Under the pieces are notes generated by a model. It was not told where the DNA came from. It worked only from the letters and a program-made list of their open reading frames with translations, and ran no database searches. From Halomonas sp. BDJS001 (GTDB lineage Bacteria > Pseudomonadota > Gammaproteobacteria > Pseudomonadales > Halomonadaceae), in assembly GCF_026104355.1 (NCBI RefSeq), contig NZ_CP110535.1, positions 2,170,001 to 2,234,000 of the forward strand: DNA of 64,000 bases, read 5' to 3'. This document shows, in pieces, positions 1 through 7,904 of the stretch; within the stretch, counting starts at the first letter, position 1, and each line of letters begins with the position of its first letter. Made by a program: the position numbers and the translations under genes.

Positions 1-63
1 TTGGCCTTCGCGTCCACCCGTGGCAGAAGCAGTAGCCGTATAAAGAATCTTTTCGATAGTCAT
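1..63 (-). CDS. Ohr/OsmC-family organic hydroperoxide resistance protein, N-terminal fragment
   Basis: Only the first 21 codons are inside the window; the gene runs off the left edge. The reverse strand from the ATG at 63 reads MTIEKILYTATASATGGREG, which matches the start of Ohr proteins (ILYTA.A.ATGGR.G). Ohr enzymes are cytoplasmic thiol peroxidases that reduce organic hydroperoxides using two cysteines further along, not visible here. The gene diverges from the AraC remnant at 187 and shares with it an intergenic control segment that occurs again at 3272 and, inverted, at 21001. The leader carries GGAG before the ATG. Family assignment rests on a short stretch, so it is likely but not certain. 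Confidence 0.7.
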   Translation of the reverse strand, partial: MTIEKILYTATASATGGREGQ

Positions 64-186
64 ATCCTGGTTTCTCCAAAGTAGTGGTTGATCCGAAAAC
101 AAGTGTTGTCCGGTGATAGGTATTTTGCCTGCTATAATTGGACGATTGGTGATCTATAGTCTCGATAATTTGATAAGGAGTATCAT
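64..186. promoter_or_regulatory. Divergent control region, copy 1 (Ohr-like gene / AraC remnant)
   Basis: This spacer aligns almost base for base with 3272-3386 and, inverted, with about 21001-21110. Shared blocks include AAAGTAGTGGTT (78-89), a CCGGTGATAGG...TTTTGCCTGC block and GATTGGTGATC. The conserved block lies between two divergent starts, as expected for an AraC-family operator plus promoters. Reading toward the Ohr-like gene, AACCACTACTTT precedes the ribosome binding site. Confidence 0.55.
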
Positions 187-570
187 GTGGCCGATGGGTT
201 AGCGACACTGATGGAGCACTTCTCGGTAACGGCCGAGGTATTTCAAGCAGGGGCTCTATGCGGTACCAATACCTTGGAAACTGATAGAGTGTCGGGGCAG
301 ATGCATTTGGTGCGGCGGGGAACGGCTAAGGTGATACACCACGATGTGGCACTGAGCATTACGCAGCCCAGTTTGTTGCTCTATGCCCGGCCAATGATGC
401 ACCGTTTTATAACCGACCCCGAGCGCGGGGCCGATATGGCCTGTGCAAGCTTACGGTTTGAGGGAGGCGAGCAAAATCCGAATGTGGCGAGTTTTCCAAA
501 CGTTGTGTGACTGCCATTGGATGCCATTGCACCGCAGGTTCTCAACCTACTCAGTTTGTGGCCAGTTGTT
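187..570 (+). pseudogene. AraC-family regulator remnant (N-terminal half, decayed copy of the gene at 3387)
   Basis: The product from the GTG at 187 is nearly identical to the first 107 residues of the intact AraC-type regulator at 3387 (the cupin-like sensor region). Here a TGT codon has become TGA at 508-510. A few recognisable codons (DAIA, QVLNLL) continue past the stop with a small deletion, then the similarity is lost and the DNA-binding half is absent. The upstream control region is also duplicated. It is a decayed paralogue left by a segmental duplication, unlikely to bind DNA. The intact copy is 3.2 kb away in the same orientation. Confidence 0.8.
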
Positions 571-633
571 TCTTATCCACGGGGTGAAGCTCTTCAACGC
601 GGGCAGCATGCTGGCTCCCTTGATGCATGCGTT

Positions 634-1286
634 TCAAATGCTAGTCATTGCGTTAACGGCTTCCGGTATCGGCACATTTCCTTCAGTTAGTTCAAGAATC
701 TTTCTACTCACTGCGGGAGTGTGGAGCAGCGTTGCGAGAGTTACCGCCACATCATCACGGCTGACTTCGGTGTGGATCTGGGCAACTCCAAGATTGATCG
801 TCCCGGCGCCGCGTTATCCTTTAATGCGGATGGACGCAGGATGATCCAGTCCAGACCACTCTGAGAGAGCTCTATGTCTGCACGCTTCTTCACCATGATG
901 TAGTGCTCAAAGCCTTCGTCCATGTGCCGTTCACGCCATGCCTCGGGGAATACCGAGACCAGAAGAAAGCGCTTAATACCAGCCAACTTGGCAGCGGCAA
1001 TTGATTTGGTGACCCCATTACCGTCGATGGCTTCGGTCATCTCGCTACCAGCGCCCCCAGCCCCAGCAGTGAAGACAATGGCGTCACTTCCGCGCATGGC
1101 TTCCGCCAGTCGCTGCGGATCAATGTTCACTAGGTCTCCGACGGTGCCGGTTACACCAATACTAGCGAGCATCCCAGCCTGGTCTGGCTGTCGATAGAGG
1201 CCATCGACCTCGTCGCCGCGTTCCTTTAGGGTGCGTGCTAAACGAAACCCTACGTTACCAGTGATTCCCACAATAAAAATCTTCAC
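634..1286 (-). pseudogene. NAD(P)H-binding atypical SDR (NmrA/YwnB-like), one frameshift
   Basis: The gene starts at 1286 with MKIFIVGITGNVGFRLARTL, a Rossmann GxxGxxG nucleotide-binding start, and the 217-residue length fits small NAD(P)H-binding proteins. The frame ends early at 741, but the -1 frame continues the family pattern (GTINLGVAQIHTEVSRDD ... ILELTEGNVPI) to a TGA at 634-636. The break lies near 803-812 in a GC-rich run and is repaired by adding one base. These proteins are soluble and act on quinones or unknown small substrates; the substrate cannot be read here. Either an inactive gene or a sequencing indel. Downstream of it on the same strand is the AraC remnant in opposite orientation. 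Confidence 0.75.
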
Positions 1287-1500
1287 TTTGACGACTCCTG
1301 CAAGAAAATAGTTAACAGTTCAATAGCGCTGGTGGCGCTCAAAGTCCGCCAAGACTGATGTACTTGAGAATGAGATACTCCGTAATGCCATGTGGGGAGC
1401 TCTCGCATGCGGTGACATAGGCCGGGAAATGAGTGAAGCCTGAGTGTCAGGTTTTTAAGAATTGAGGCTGTCAGTAGCAAGCACTGTCAGCCTCAAATGC

Positions 1501-2193
1501 TCATGATGCTGAGTTTTCGACAAGCTTATCTAGCAGAACGGTTGCGGCTGGGGCCGAGGACGCCGGGTTTTGACCGGTGATCAGCAGGCCATCAGAGATG
1601 ACGTAGGATCCCCAGTCGTCGCCTTTCGAAAAGATACCACCCTTGGCTTTGAGTTCGTCTTCGACCAGAAACGGCACGATATCGGTAAGGCCGACAGCGG
1701 CTTCTTCGCTGTTGGCGAATCCAGTGACTTTTTTGCCTTCTACCAGCGGACGGCCACTTGGTGCTTTTACATGACGAAGCAAGCCAGGCGCATGGCAAAC
1801 GAGTGCAACGGGCTTTTCGGCAGCGAGGAACGACTCAATCAGAGAGATTGAGTTTTTATCTTCGGCGAGATCCCAAAGGGGACCGTGGCCGCCAGGGTAA
1901 AACACGGTGTCGAAATCAGCTTGAGAAACGCTATCCAGACGCACGGTGTTGGCAAGTTGGGCCTGGGCCTCTGCATCTGCCTCAAAGCGCCGAGTCAGAT
2001 CAGTTTGGAAAGCTGGCTCGTTGCTTTTCGGATCGAGTGGCGGTTGACCGCCCTTAGGCGATGCCAGCACGATCTCTGCGCCAGCTTCTTTAAACGTGTA
2101 ATAAGGTGCGGCCAGCTCTTCGAGCCAAAAACCGGTTTTGCGGCCAGTGTTGCCCAACTGGTCGTGCGATGTCAGAACCATCAGAATTTTCAT
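1501..2193 (-). CDS. DJ-1/PfpI family protein (HchA-like glyoxalase III / chaperone type)
   Basis: This 230-residue protein has the DJ-1/PfpI layout: MKILMVLTSH start, Glu in FWLEELAAP (about residue 25), a YPGGHGPLWDL loop (about 99-109) and the nucleophile elbow VCHAPG with Cys133. Members of this group remove methylglyoxal and related carbonyls or act as stress chaperones in the cytoplasm. I chose the ATG at 2193 because GGAG lies six bases upstream; a TTG at 2205 is in frame but has no comparable site. It follows a NemR-like repressor on the same strand. A terminator-like hairpin separates them, and a copy of the repressor's operator lies just upstream at 2224, so it probably has its own electrophile-induced promoter. 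Confidence 0.85.
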   Translation of the reverse strand: MKILMVLTSHDQLGNTGRKTGFWLEELAAPYYTFKEAGAEIVLASPKGGQPPLDPKSNEPAFQTDLTRRFEADAEAQAQLANTVRLDSVSQADFDTVFYPGGHGPLWDLAEDKNSISLIESFLAAEKPVALVCHAPGLLRHVKAPSGRPLVEGKKVTGFANSEEAAVGLTDIVPFLVEDELKAKGGIFSKGDDWGSYVISDGLLITGQNPASSAPAATVLLDKLVENSAS

Positions 2194-2223
2194 GTCTTTC
2201 TCCAATTGGTAGGTGGTTTTTAT

Positions 2224-2238
2224 TAGACCGGTCGTCTC
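2224..2238. promoter_or_regulatory. NemR-type operator upstream of the DJ-1 gene
   Basis: TAGACCGGTCGTCTC is identical except for the last base to TAGACCGGTCGTCTA at 2933. The halves TAGAC/GTCT(A) form an inverted repeat around CGGTC. It lies about 30 bp upstream of the DJ-1 start codon. The TAGACC half resembles the E. coli NemR box as I recall it. Confidence 0.7.
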
Positions 2239-2251
2239 GAAATGAGGCGTA

Positions 2252-2291
2252 AAAAAAGTACTCCTGAGAGAACGCTCTCGAGTAGTACTTT
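2252..2291 (-). terminator. Intrinsic terminator after the NemR-like gene
   Basis: On the minus strand AAAGTACTACTCGAGAG, a CGTT loop and CTCTCAGGAGTAC are followed by a run of T. The stem is long with small mismatches. It lies 15 bp after the stop codon of the repressor gene and before the operator of the next gene, so the two genes look separately transcribed. Confidence 0.75.
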
Positions 2292-2306
2292 CACATCTCT
2301 CCCCGG

Positions 2307-2912
2307 TCAGGCGGAAAGATGAAGAATCTGGCGAGTCGTTTTCATGGCTGTTTCAAAAGGATGCGTGGTACGCACAATTTTTACCATCACGCTGGCACCC
2401 AGCCAAAGCTGATAAAGGCTTTCTGCATTGTCGTGAGCAGATCCCTTAATCGACAGCGAACCATCTGCCATACCAGCCTCTATAGCTTGCGCAAGACGAT
2501 CAATGATGCCCCTCGTACCGCGCTTAAGTGCTAAACGCATTGTTTCCGACAAGTCGGCTACTTCTGCTCCTAGCTTGACCGCAAGGCATTTGCCCTGGCA
2601 ATCGAAAAAGGATTGATTCTCTTCCCAGTTCTGCCAATACGACATCAAGCGTTCGGCCATCGTCTTATTAGGCTGACGAAGCGTCTCGTCGAGCTCAGCG
2701 AGATAATGCTCGAAATAGTGCTCAAGCAGCGCCTCTCCGAACGCATCCTTCGAACCAAAATAATGGTAGAAGGAACCCTTAGGTACGCCGGCTGTCGCTA
2801 AAATTTCGTTTAAACCAACAGCCGAGAAGCCCTTGCCCGCCATAATTCGCTGGCCTGTAGCAAGAATATTCTCACGAATATCGGTTGTTTTAAGTGTAGT
2901 TTTAGTCTTCAT
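2307..2912 (-). CDS. nemR: TetR/AcrR-family electrophile-sensing repressor, NemR-like
   Basis: This 201-residue protein has an N-terminal TetR helix-turn-helix (ENILATGQRIMAGKGF ... GVPKGSFYHYFGSKDAF) and a C-terminal ligand domain resembling E. coli NemR. The segment KCLAVKLGAEVADLSETMR matches the NemR region holding the redox-active cysteine; here it is Cys109, with Cys105 close by. NemR is a cytosolic repressor released by N-ethylmaleimide, quinones, bleach and methylglyoxal. Its own box (2933) sits 21 bp upstream of the start, and a second box precedes the DJ-1 gene, indicating autoregulation and control of a carbonyl-detoxifying partner. No nemA reductase is adjacent. Confidence 0.85.
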   Translation of the reverse strand: MKTKTTLKTTDIRENILATGQRIMAGKGFSAVGLNEILATAGVPKGSFYHYFGSKDAFGEALLEHYFEHYLAELDETLRQPNKTMAERLMSYWQNWEENQSFFDCQGKCLAVKLGAEVADLSETMRLALKRGTRGIIDRLAQAIEAGMADGSLSIKGSAHDNAESLYQLWLGASVMVKIVRTTHPFETAMKTTRQILHLSA

Positions 2913-2932
2913 AAATGAAATATAGTACTAAA

Positions 2933-2947
2933 TAGACCGGTCGTCTA
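2933..2947. promoter_or_regulatory. NemR-type operator in the promoter of the repressor gene
   Basis: TAGACCGGTCGTCTA has perfect TAGAC/GTCTA arms around a 5-bp centre. On the minus strand it is followed by TAGTACTATATTTC, which offers a plausible -10 (TACTAT), so bound repressor would block its own promoter. Confidence 0.7.
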
Positions 2948-3045
2948 GTCTGTGTTTTAAAAAAATCACATTTTGTATCACCTCTGGAGTACTACCCGTT
3001 TCTTCTGCAACTATAGTTATGGACAAGCAGAATGGGCCGCATCAG

Positions 3046-3240
3046 CTAACGCTTTAAGCGGGTGGGTTGGAGAAAGGGCGTCACCAACAGCATAGTTCCA
3101 CCTACCGCCACCAACAACCACAATGGGGACTGAAAATCACCATTACTGCCCCGCAAATACCCCATTGCCAGGGGCCTGCCGCCGCCACTAAATAACTCTG
3201 CAGCATATTGCGTACCGGCATGCGGGGAGCCCTTAGAGGG
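3046..3240 (-). pseudogene. MFS transporter C-terminal fragment
   Basis: The reverse strand encodes LAMGYLRGSNGDFQSPLWL followed by a hydrophobic helix (LLVAVGGTMLLVTPFLQ) and a basic tail, the look of the last two transmembrane segments of a CynX/NimT-like MFS carrier. In the -1 frame the preceding codons read SYLVAAAGP, which completes the usual motif, so there is also a frameshift in the CCCC run near 3175. No N-terminal ten helices are present. The fragment is fused to the control region at 3272 whose leader matches that of the Ohr-like gene, suggesting a deletion joined the promoter to the end of a transporter gene. Confidence 0.5.
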
Positions 3241-3271
3241 GCGAATGCTGCTTACGTCCGTTTTGCCAAGT

Positions 3272-3386
3272 TTCTCCAAAGTAGTGGTTAGTCCGAAAAC
3301 AAGTGTTGTCCGGTGATAGGCATCTTACCTGCTATAATTGGACGTTTGGTGATCTGCAGTCTCTATAAATTGATCTGGAGTATCAT
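3272..3386. promoter_or_regulatory. Divergent control region, copy 2 (upstream of the intact AraC gene)
   Basis: Near-identical to 64-186: TTTCTCCAAAGTAGTGGTTA, CCGGTGATAGG and GCTATAATTGGACG are shared. It contains the ribosome binding site GGAG for the AraC gene (3377-3380). The leftward half leads into a truncated MFS fragment. Confidence 0.55.
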
Positions 3387-4217
3387 ATGGCCGATAGGTT
3401 AGCGACACTGATGGAGCACTTCTCGGTAACGGCTGAGGTATTTCACGCAGGGGCTCTATGCGGTACCAATACCTTGGAAACTGATGGAGTATCGGGGCAG
3501 ATGCATTTGGTGCGGCGGGGAACGGTTAAGGTGATACACCACGATGGGTCTCTGAACATTACGCAGCCCAGTTTGTTGCTCTATGCACGCCCAATGACGC
3601 ACCGTTTCATAACCGATCTCGAGCAGGGTGCCGACATGGCCTGTGCCAGCTTACGTTTTGAGGGCGGCGCGCAGAATCCAATTGCAGCGAGTTTGCCGAA
3701 TGTTGTGTGTCTGCCGCTGGACGCCATTGCCGGTGCATCGCAGGTTCTGGATCTGCTATTTGAAGAGGCATTTACTCAGCACTGCGGTCGGGTTGCAGTG
3801 GTTAACCGCCTATTTGAGGTGGTGATGATTCAAATACTGCGACAGCTAATGGAAAACAACGATGTGAAGGGGGGAATGCTGGCGGGCCTCTCACATCCAC
3901 GCTTGCGCAACGCCCTTGTTGCCATACATGAAGAGCCGACAAAAGCGTGGACGCTGGATACGCTGGCAGAAAGGGCAGGTATGTCGCGCAGCGTGTTTGC
4001 GTCTAGCTTTAACGAGGTTGTGGGTACTACCCCTGGTAAATACTTGCAAGGGTGGCGTATTAGGATGGCGCAGCAGGCATTAAAGCGCGGTCGGCCGATC
4101 AAGATTATTGCCGGAGAAGTGGGCTATGGAAGCGAAGTGGCCTTGTCGCGAGCCTTTAAAGCCTACACGGGAATGTCACCAAGACAGTGGCGAGAAGCGC
4201 AAGCGGCCACTCTGTGA
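3387..4217 (+). CDS. AraC-family transcriptional regulator with cupin-type sensor domain
   Basis: A 276-residue protein. Residues 1-170 form an AraC-binding-like cupin domain (FHAGALCGTNTLE, LHLVRRG-type strand, LLLYARPMTHRF). The C-terminal ~100 residues carry the double helix-turn-helix (LDTLAERAGMSRSVFASSF ... IAGEVGYGSEVALSRAFKAY), ending with the usual GMSPRQWRE. Such regulators normally activate a neighbouring detoxification gene after binding a small ligand. The ATG at 3387 has GGAG six bases upstream. It is the intact twin of the remnant at 187. Its promoter segment recurs inverted upstream of the small-protein gene at 21133, so that gene may once have been divergent from such a regulator. 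Convergent with the Gfo/Idh/MocA gene. Confidence 0.9.
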   Translation: MADRLATLMEHFSVTAEVFHAGALCGTNTLETDGVSGQMHLVRRGTVKVIHHDGSLNITQPSLLLYARPMTHRFITDLEQGADMACASLRFEGGAQNPIAASLPNVVCLPLDAIAGASQVLDLLFEEAFTQHCGRVAVVNRLFEVVMIQILRQLMENNDVKGGMLAGLSHPRLRNALVAIHEEPTKAWTLDTLAERAGMSRSVFASSFNEVVGTTPGKYLQGWRIRMAQQALKRGRPIKIIAGEVGYGSEVALSRAFKAYTGMSPRQWREAQAATL

Positions 4218-4267
4218 GCTTAATTGCACATACTCTGACAGTTACGCTGCCAGGCAGATTTTCTCTG

Positions 4268-4339
4268 CGCATCAAACGCTGGCAATAAGGTTGATGCGTC
4301 TGGTGACGGCCGCTGTTTGCGAGCAAGGTAGCCGTCACC
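4268..4339. terminator. Two tandem hairpins between convergent genes
   Basis: CGCATCAA (4268-4275) pairs with TTGATGCG (4291-4298), and GGTGACGGC (4302-4310) pairs perfectly with GCCGTCACC (4331-4339). They lie between the convergent AraC and Gfo genes and may end transcription from both sides; there is no strong T-run. Confidence 0.4.
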
Positions 4340-4346
4340 GTCCTCA

Positions 4347-5453
4347 TCAGCTGAGGTTGCGCTGCCGTTCGCCTGTTTGCGCCGCACGTTCGACCGCTGC
4401 CACCAGTTGGCTATTGTGAACTGCATGCCCAAAGCCCGGTGTATTGAAGGTACCTTCAGCCATATCGCGGGCCAAGCTGTCGTATACTTCCCCCACATTG
4501 ATAGCGGCACAGGCCCACACACTGGGGGCAGACGCATTGATGGCACCCAGTGCAATCGGTGTTTCGGGTGGTGCGAACGCCACACTTGCCGACAGCGTCA
4601 GGTCACCGACCTGTACACCCGCCAAGTGGTTGCCTGTCAGCGTCAGAGAGCCTTCTGAACCCCGAATATCAAAGACAAAGTGTGCATCGTTTTCAGAAAC
4701 GCCAGCCAGCACCTGCACGGAAACGGGAGCTCCAATCGCTGTTTTAGCGATAATATCAACGTGATCGGGAATCTCTCGAACCGATGTCTCGCCAGTATCG
4801 GTCAGCTTAACTTCCGGCCAGAGGAGCTCCGTTCTAGCATCGACTTCCGAGACGTTGCCCAGTACTGCTTCGATGACATCAAGCACATGAGCAGTGGTTA
4901 TCGTCAGAAAACTTGCACCAGAAGCGGCCTTGTTGAAGTAGTCATAAACGCTAGGCGACTCGGGGCCATACCCGAACGTGGTGGCGCGAACATTCGCCGA
5001 CATGATGGTGCCAAGCTTACCGAGAGCAATAAGTTCAGCGGCGCGACGGACGGCAGGGTTCTGACGCCCCTGCAAGCCGATAGCGGTATGCAGCGTTCCT
5101 GCTTCCGCGGCCATTTGCTCCGTTTCGGCTAACGTTGAGCCAAGTGGCGACTCGCAGTATATGGCCTTCTTGGCCTTTGAGGCGGCAAGCACTAACGCTT
5201 TATGAGCCGGTACGTTGACAGCGATAGTAACGATATCGATAGTGTCATCATGAATGAGTTCATAGGGATCGGCGTACCAGCGTTCAGCACCAAATGCTTC
5301 TGCTGCAGCCCTGGCGCTCGCTTCCCTCCGCGTGGCCACTGCCGCTAGGATCAGTGAAGGGTGTTTCTGAATAGCGGGGACGTGGGAACCTCCCGCCCAG
5401 CTCGCTTTGGTGTCTGCGCCGATGATTCCCACGCGAAATTGTTTAGTCGTCAT
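4347..5453 (-). CDS. Gfo/Idh/MocA-family protein, Gal80-like
   Basis: A 368-residue protein with an N-terminal Rossmann fold (VGIIGADTKASWAGGSHVPAI) and a C-terminal Gfo/Idh/MocA domain. The usual EKP catalytic motif is CESPLG here (about 100-105), so the conserved lysine is serine. Other blocks (LQGRQNPAVRRAAELI, ITTAHVLDVIEAVLG, PDHVDIIAKTAIGAPVSVQV) resemble yeast Gal80, a non-catalytic NAD(P)-binding relative, and bacterial proteins often named Gal80-like. It is soluble. It may be an oxidoreductase acting by another route or a nucleotide-dependent sensor; the sequence does not decide. It lies tail to tail with AraC and upstream of the aldo/keto reductase gene's terminus on the same strand. 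Confidence 0.85.
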   Translation of the reverse strand: MTTKQFRVGIIGADTKASWAGGSHVPAIQKHPSLILAAVATRREASARAAAEAFGAERWYADPYELIHDDTIDIVTIAVNVPAHKALVLAASKAKKAIYCESPLGSTLAETEQMAAEAGTLHTAIGLQGRQNPAVRRAAELIALGKLGTIMSANVRATTFGYGPESPSVYDYFNKAASGASFLTITTAHVLDVIEAVLGNVSEVDARTELLWPEVKLTDTGETSVREIPDHVDIIAKTAIGAPVSVQVLAGVSENDAHFVFDIRGSEGSLTLTGNHLAGVQVGDLTLSASVAFAPPETPIALGAINASAPSVWACAAINVGEVYDSLARDMAEGTFNTPGFGHAVHNSQLVAAVERAAQTGERQRNLS

Positions 5454-5531
5454 TTTTAAACTCCTGGCTGATTTTGAGTCAATTAATGTGAAAACACTTA
5501 ATTACTAAGGGCTGTTATTGAAAAGATATGT

Positions 5532-6545
5532 CTAGGAGTGTCGGTCACCCAACTGATTCAAAAGCCATCCAGGATACTCATTAGGCAACTTGCTAACTGT
5601 ATCGAGTTGGTCTAGATCGGCTGGATCCAGCTGGATAGAGGTGGCTTTGATATTCTCTTCCAGTTGATCGACACGCTTTGCGCCGAGAATGACGCTGGTC
5701 ACTACTGGCTGGTGAAGGAGCCATGCTATTGCGATCTGACCTGGCGTTGCATCATGTTTAGCGGCGATAGCCGTTAGCGTTTCGATCAGTGGTTCGCCGC
5801 GCTGGCGGTCAATCGGTGGGAAATCCAGCTCCTTCAGTCGGCCGCCGTTGCTGCTCTTCCCTGAGTACTTCCCTGTCAAGTAGCCGCCAGCCAAGGGGCT
5901 CCATACCATCATCCCGACCTGCTCGGACGTCAGCATGGGGGTGATCTCGCGCTCCACGTCTCGGCCTACCAGCGTGTAGTAAGCCTGCAGAGAGACGATA
6001 GGGGAGAGGCCTCTGGCCCTGCTGATACCAAGCGCTTTCATGATCTGCCATGCAGCCCAATTCGAAAGTCCGATGTAGCGGACATCGCCAGCGCGAACAA
6101 GCGAATCAAGTGCATCTAGAGTTTCTTCTATCGGCGTGGCGGGATCGAATGCATGGATTTGGTAAAGATCGATATAGTCCAGCCCTAGCCGCTGTATACT
6201 TGCTTGGCACTCGCTTAAAATATGACGGCGAGAAGTGCCGCGCTGGTTCGGCCCCTCTCCCATGGCGGAGGCCACTTTTGTTGCGATGACGAGCTCATCT
6301 CTGGGCAGGCCAAGGTTGCGAAGCGACTGACCAAGCATCGTCTCACTGCGCCCATTGGCGTAGACGTTCGCAGTGTCAAAGAAATTGATGCCTGCCTCGA
6401 AAGCCGATTTTACAAGCGCATCAGCATCATCCTGGCCAAGCTTGCCGACTTGCCCCCATATGCCGGTGGTGCCTCCAAACGTCATCGCGCCGAAGCACAA
6501 TTCAGATACGAACAAACCGCTATTGCCTAACGTGGACATACGCAT
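5532..6545 (-). CDS. Aldo/keto reductase
   Basis: The 337-residue product is a typical AKR TIM barrel. It has the N-terminal SELCFGAMTFGG, the catalytic Asp and Tyr in FFDTANVYANGRSE, Lys in VIATKVAS, the His in LYQIHAFD, and NADPH-binding loops near the C-terminus (VTSVILGAKRVDQLEENI). AKRs reduce aldehydes and ketones with NADPH in the cytosol. I chose the ATG at 6545, which has GGAG seven bases upstream; an upstream TTG lacks this. It is divergent from the LysR gene at 6732, the likely regulator. Its leader shares the 12-mer AACCACTACTTT with the Ohr-like gene and with the control segment at 3272, hinting at shared AraC control. Confidence 0.9.
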   Translation of the reverse strand: MRMSTLGNSGLFVSELCFGAMTFGGTTGIWGQVGKLGQDDADALVKSAFEAGINFFDTANVYANGRSETMLGQSLRNLGLPRDELVIATKVASAMGEGPNQRGTSRRHILSECQASIQRLGLDYIDLYQIHAFDPATPIEETLDALDSLVRAGDVRYIGLSNWAAWQIMKALGISRARGLSPIVSLQAYYTLVGRDVEREITPMLTSEQVGMMVWSPLAGGYLTGKYSGKSSNGGRLKELDFPPIDRQRGEPLIETLTAIAAKHDATPGQIAIAWLLHQPVVTSVILGAKRVDQLEENIKATSIQLDPADLDQLDTVSKLPNEYPGWLLNQLGDRHS

Positions 6546-6731
6546 TGTGTGTCTCCACAAAAGTAGTGGTTGGTGTTTACTAAGTGGTTCGGATTAGTAC
6601 TGAAGTGCCGAGTGATCCGCTTAGCTCTCTAGTTGGCTGCTAACTAACAGAGGCAATATTACGCTGTATATTGTTTATGATTAATGCTGTAATAAATACA
6701 TTAGTGGTAAGTAGAGGTTTACAATTGGCTT

Positions 6732-7652
6732 ATGAATCCATCACTGCTTCCATCACTTGCTTGGTTTGCTCTTATTGCTCGGCACCGCAGTTTTACGCGT
6801 GCCGCGGATGAAATGGGTGTATCACGCGCCGCTCTGTCGCAGAATCTCAAAGCGTTGGAGAAGCAGTTGGGCGTGCGGCTGCTATACCGTACGACTCGCG
6901 ATATGTCGTTGACGGAGGCGGGTCAGCAGTTATTCGATACTTTGACGCCGACACTGAATAAGATTGAAAAGACGGTTTCAACTCTGGGAGATTCCAGCGG
7001 CACGCCTGCTGGCTTGATCCGAATCAATGTCTCACGCCTGGCGGCGAGGGTGCTGCTGGAGCCGCATCTGGCTGATTTCTACATGCGCTATCCGAAGATA
7101 AAGCTCGAAATGATCATGGACGATTCACTGTCGAACATCATCGCCGATGGCTGCGACGTGGGTATTCGACTGGGGCGCAGTCTTGCAGAGCACGTCGTTG
7201 CCGTCCCCATTAGCCCTACGCTGTCGATGGCCGTGGTTGCCTCACCTGCCTACTTCGAGCAGTACGGCGTACCGAAGACACCAGCGGATTTGGTGCAGCA
7301 CAATTGCATTAACTACCGCTACGCGGGCAGTGGAGCTGTTCGTGACTGGGATTTCGAGGAGCTGGGAAACAATGGCCACCATTTTACCCAATCAGTGACC
7401 GGGAACCTCACCACCAATGATGATGAGGGCATGGCGCGGGCAGCAATTCAGGGCGTAGGACTGAGCCAACATCTTGATATTGCGATTCAAGATTATTTGG
7501 CTGATGGTCGCCTTGTCAGGGTTCTTGTTGATTGGACACACAGGCACCCAGGCTTTTACTTGTATTCGCCCTCGCGTGAGCAGATGCCTTCCAAGGTGCG
7601 TGCATTGATTGATTTCTTAAAAGAGAAGCGAGGCTTCATAACGCTTCAATAG
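6732..7652 (+). CDS. LysR-family transcriptional regulator
   Basis: A 306-residue LysR protein. The N-terminal winged helix-turn-helix (FALIARHRSFTRAADEMGVS ... LSQNLKALEKQLGVRLLYRTTR) is followed by a periplasmic-binding-like effector domain. It diverges from the aldo/keto reductase gene with a 186-bp spacer, the standard arrangement in which LysR controls its neighbour and itself. The ligand is unknown. A weak stem (GCACTT...AAGTGC) follows the stop at about 7656-7679. Confidence 0.9.
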   Translation: MNPSLLPSLAWFALIARHRSFTRAADEMGVSRAALSQNLKALEKQLGVRLLYRTTRDMSLTEAGQQLFDTLTPTLNKIEKTVSTLGDSSGTPAGLIRINVSRLAARVLLEPHLADFYMRYPKIKLEMIMDDSLSNIIADGCDVGIRLGRSLAEHVVAVPISPTLSMAVVASPAYFEQYGVPKTPADLVQHNCINYRYAGSGAVRDWDFEELGNNGHHFTQSVTGNLTTNDDEGMARAAIQGVGLSQHLDIAIQDYLADGRLVRVLVDWTHRHPGFYLYSPSREQMPSKVRALIDFLKEKRGFITLQ

Positions 7653-7904
7653 TGTGCACTTTTATTAAAGAGAAGTGCTTTAAGAGGATCGTGCAAAGAT
7701 GCCGCAGTATTTACCTATTACATATTAAACCGGCGCTATAAGTTGTTATTACGCTTTCGGTTCAAACCTTCGTCAGACTCCACTTTTCAAATTGTCGCTC
7801 ATTGTTGAGCCACGATGTCTGTGTGTCTGTTCGTCCTATACCGCGCGTGATTGACTTGGGTGCGCAGCCGGCGTCGCCCTAGGACTTTACCTACAGGAGG
7901 CGAG

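Noticed and set aside
1283..1480. 65-codon minus-strand frame upstream of the NAD(P)H-binding gene
   Set aside because: No family features and no clear ribosome binding site; probably chance.
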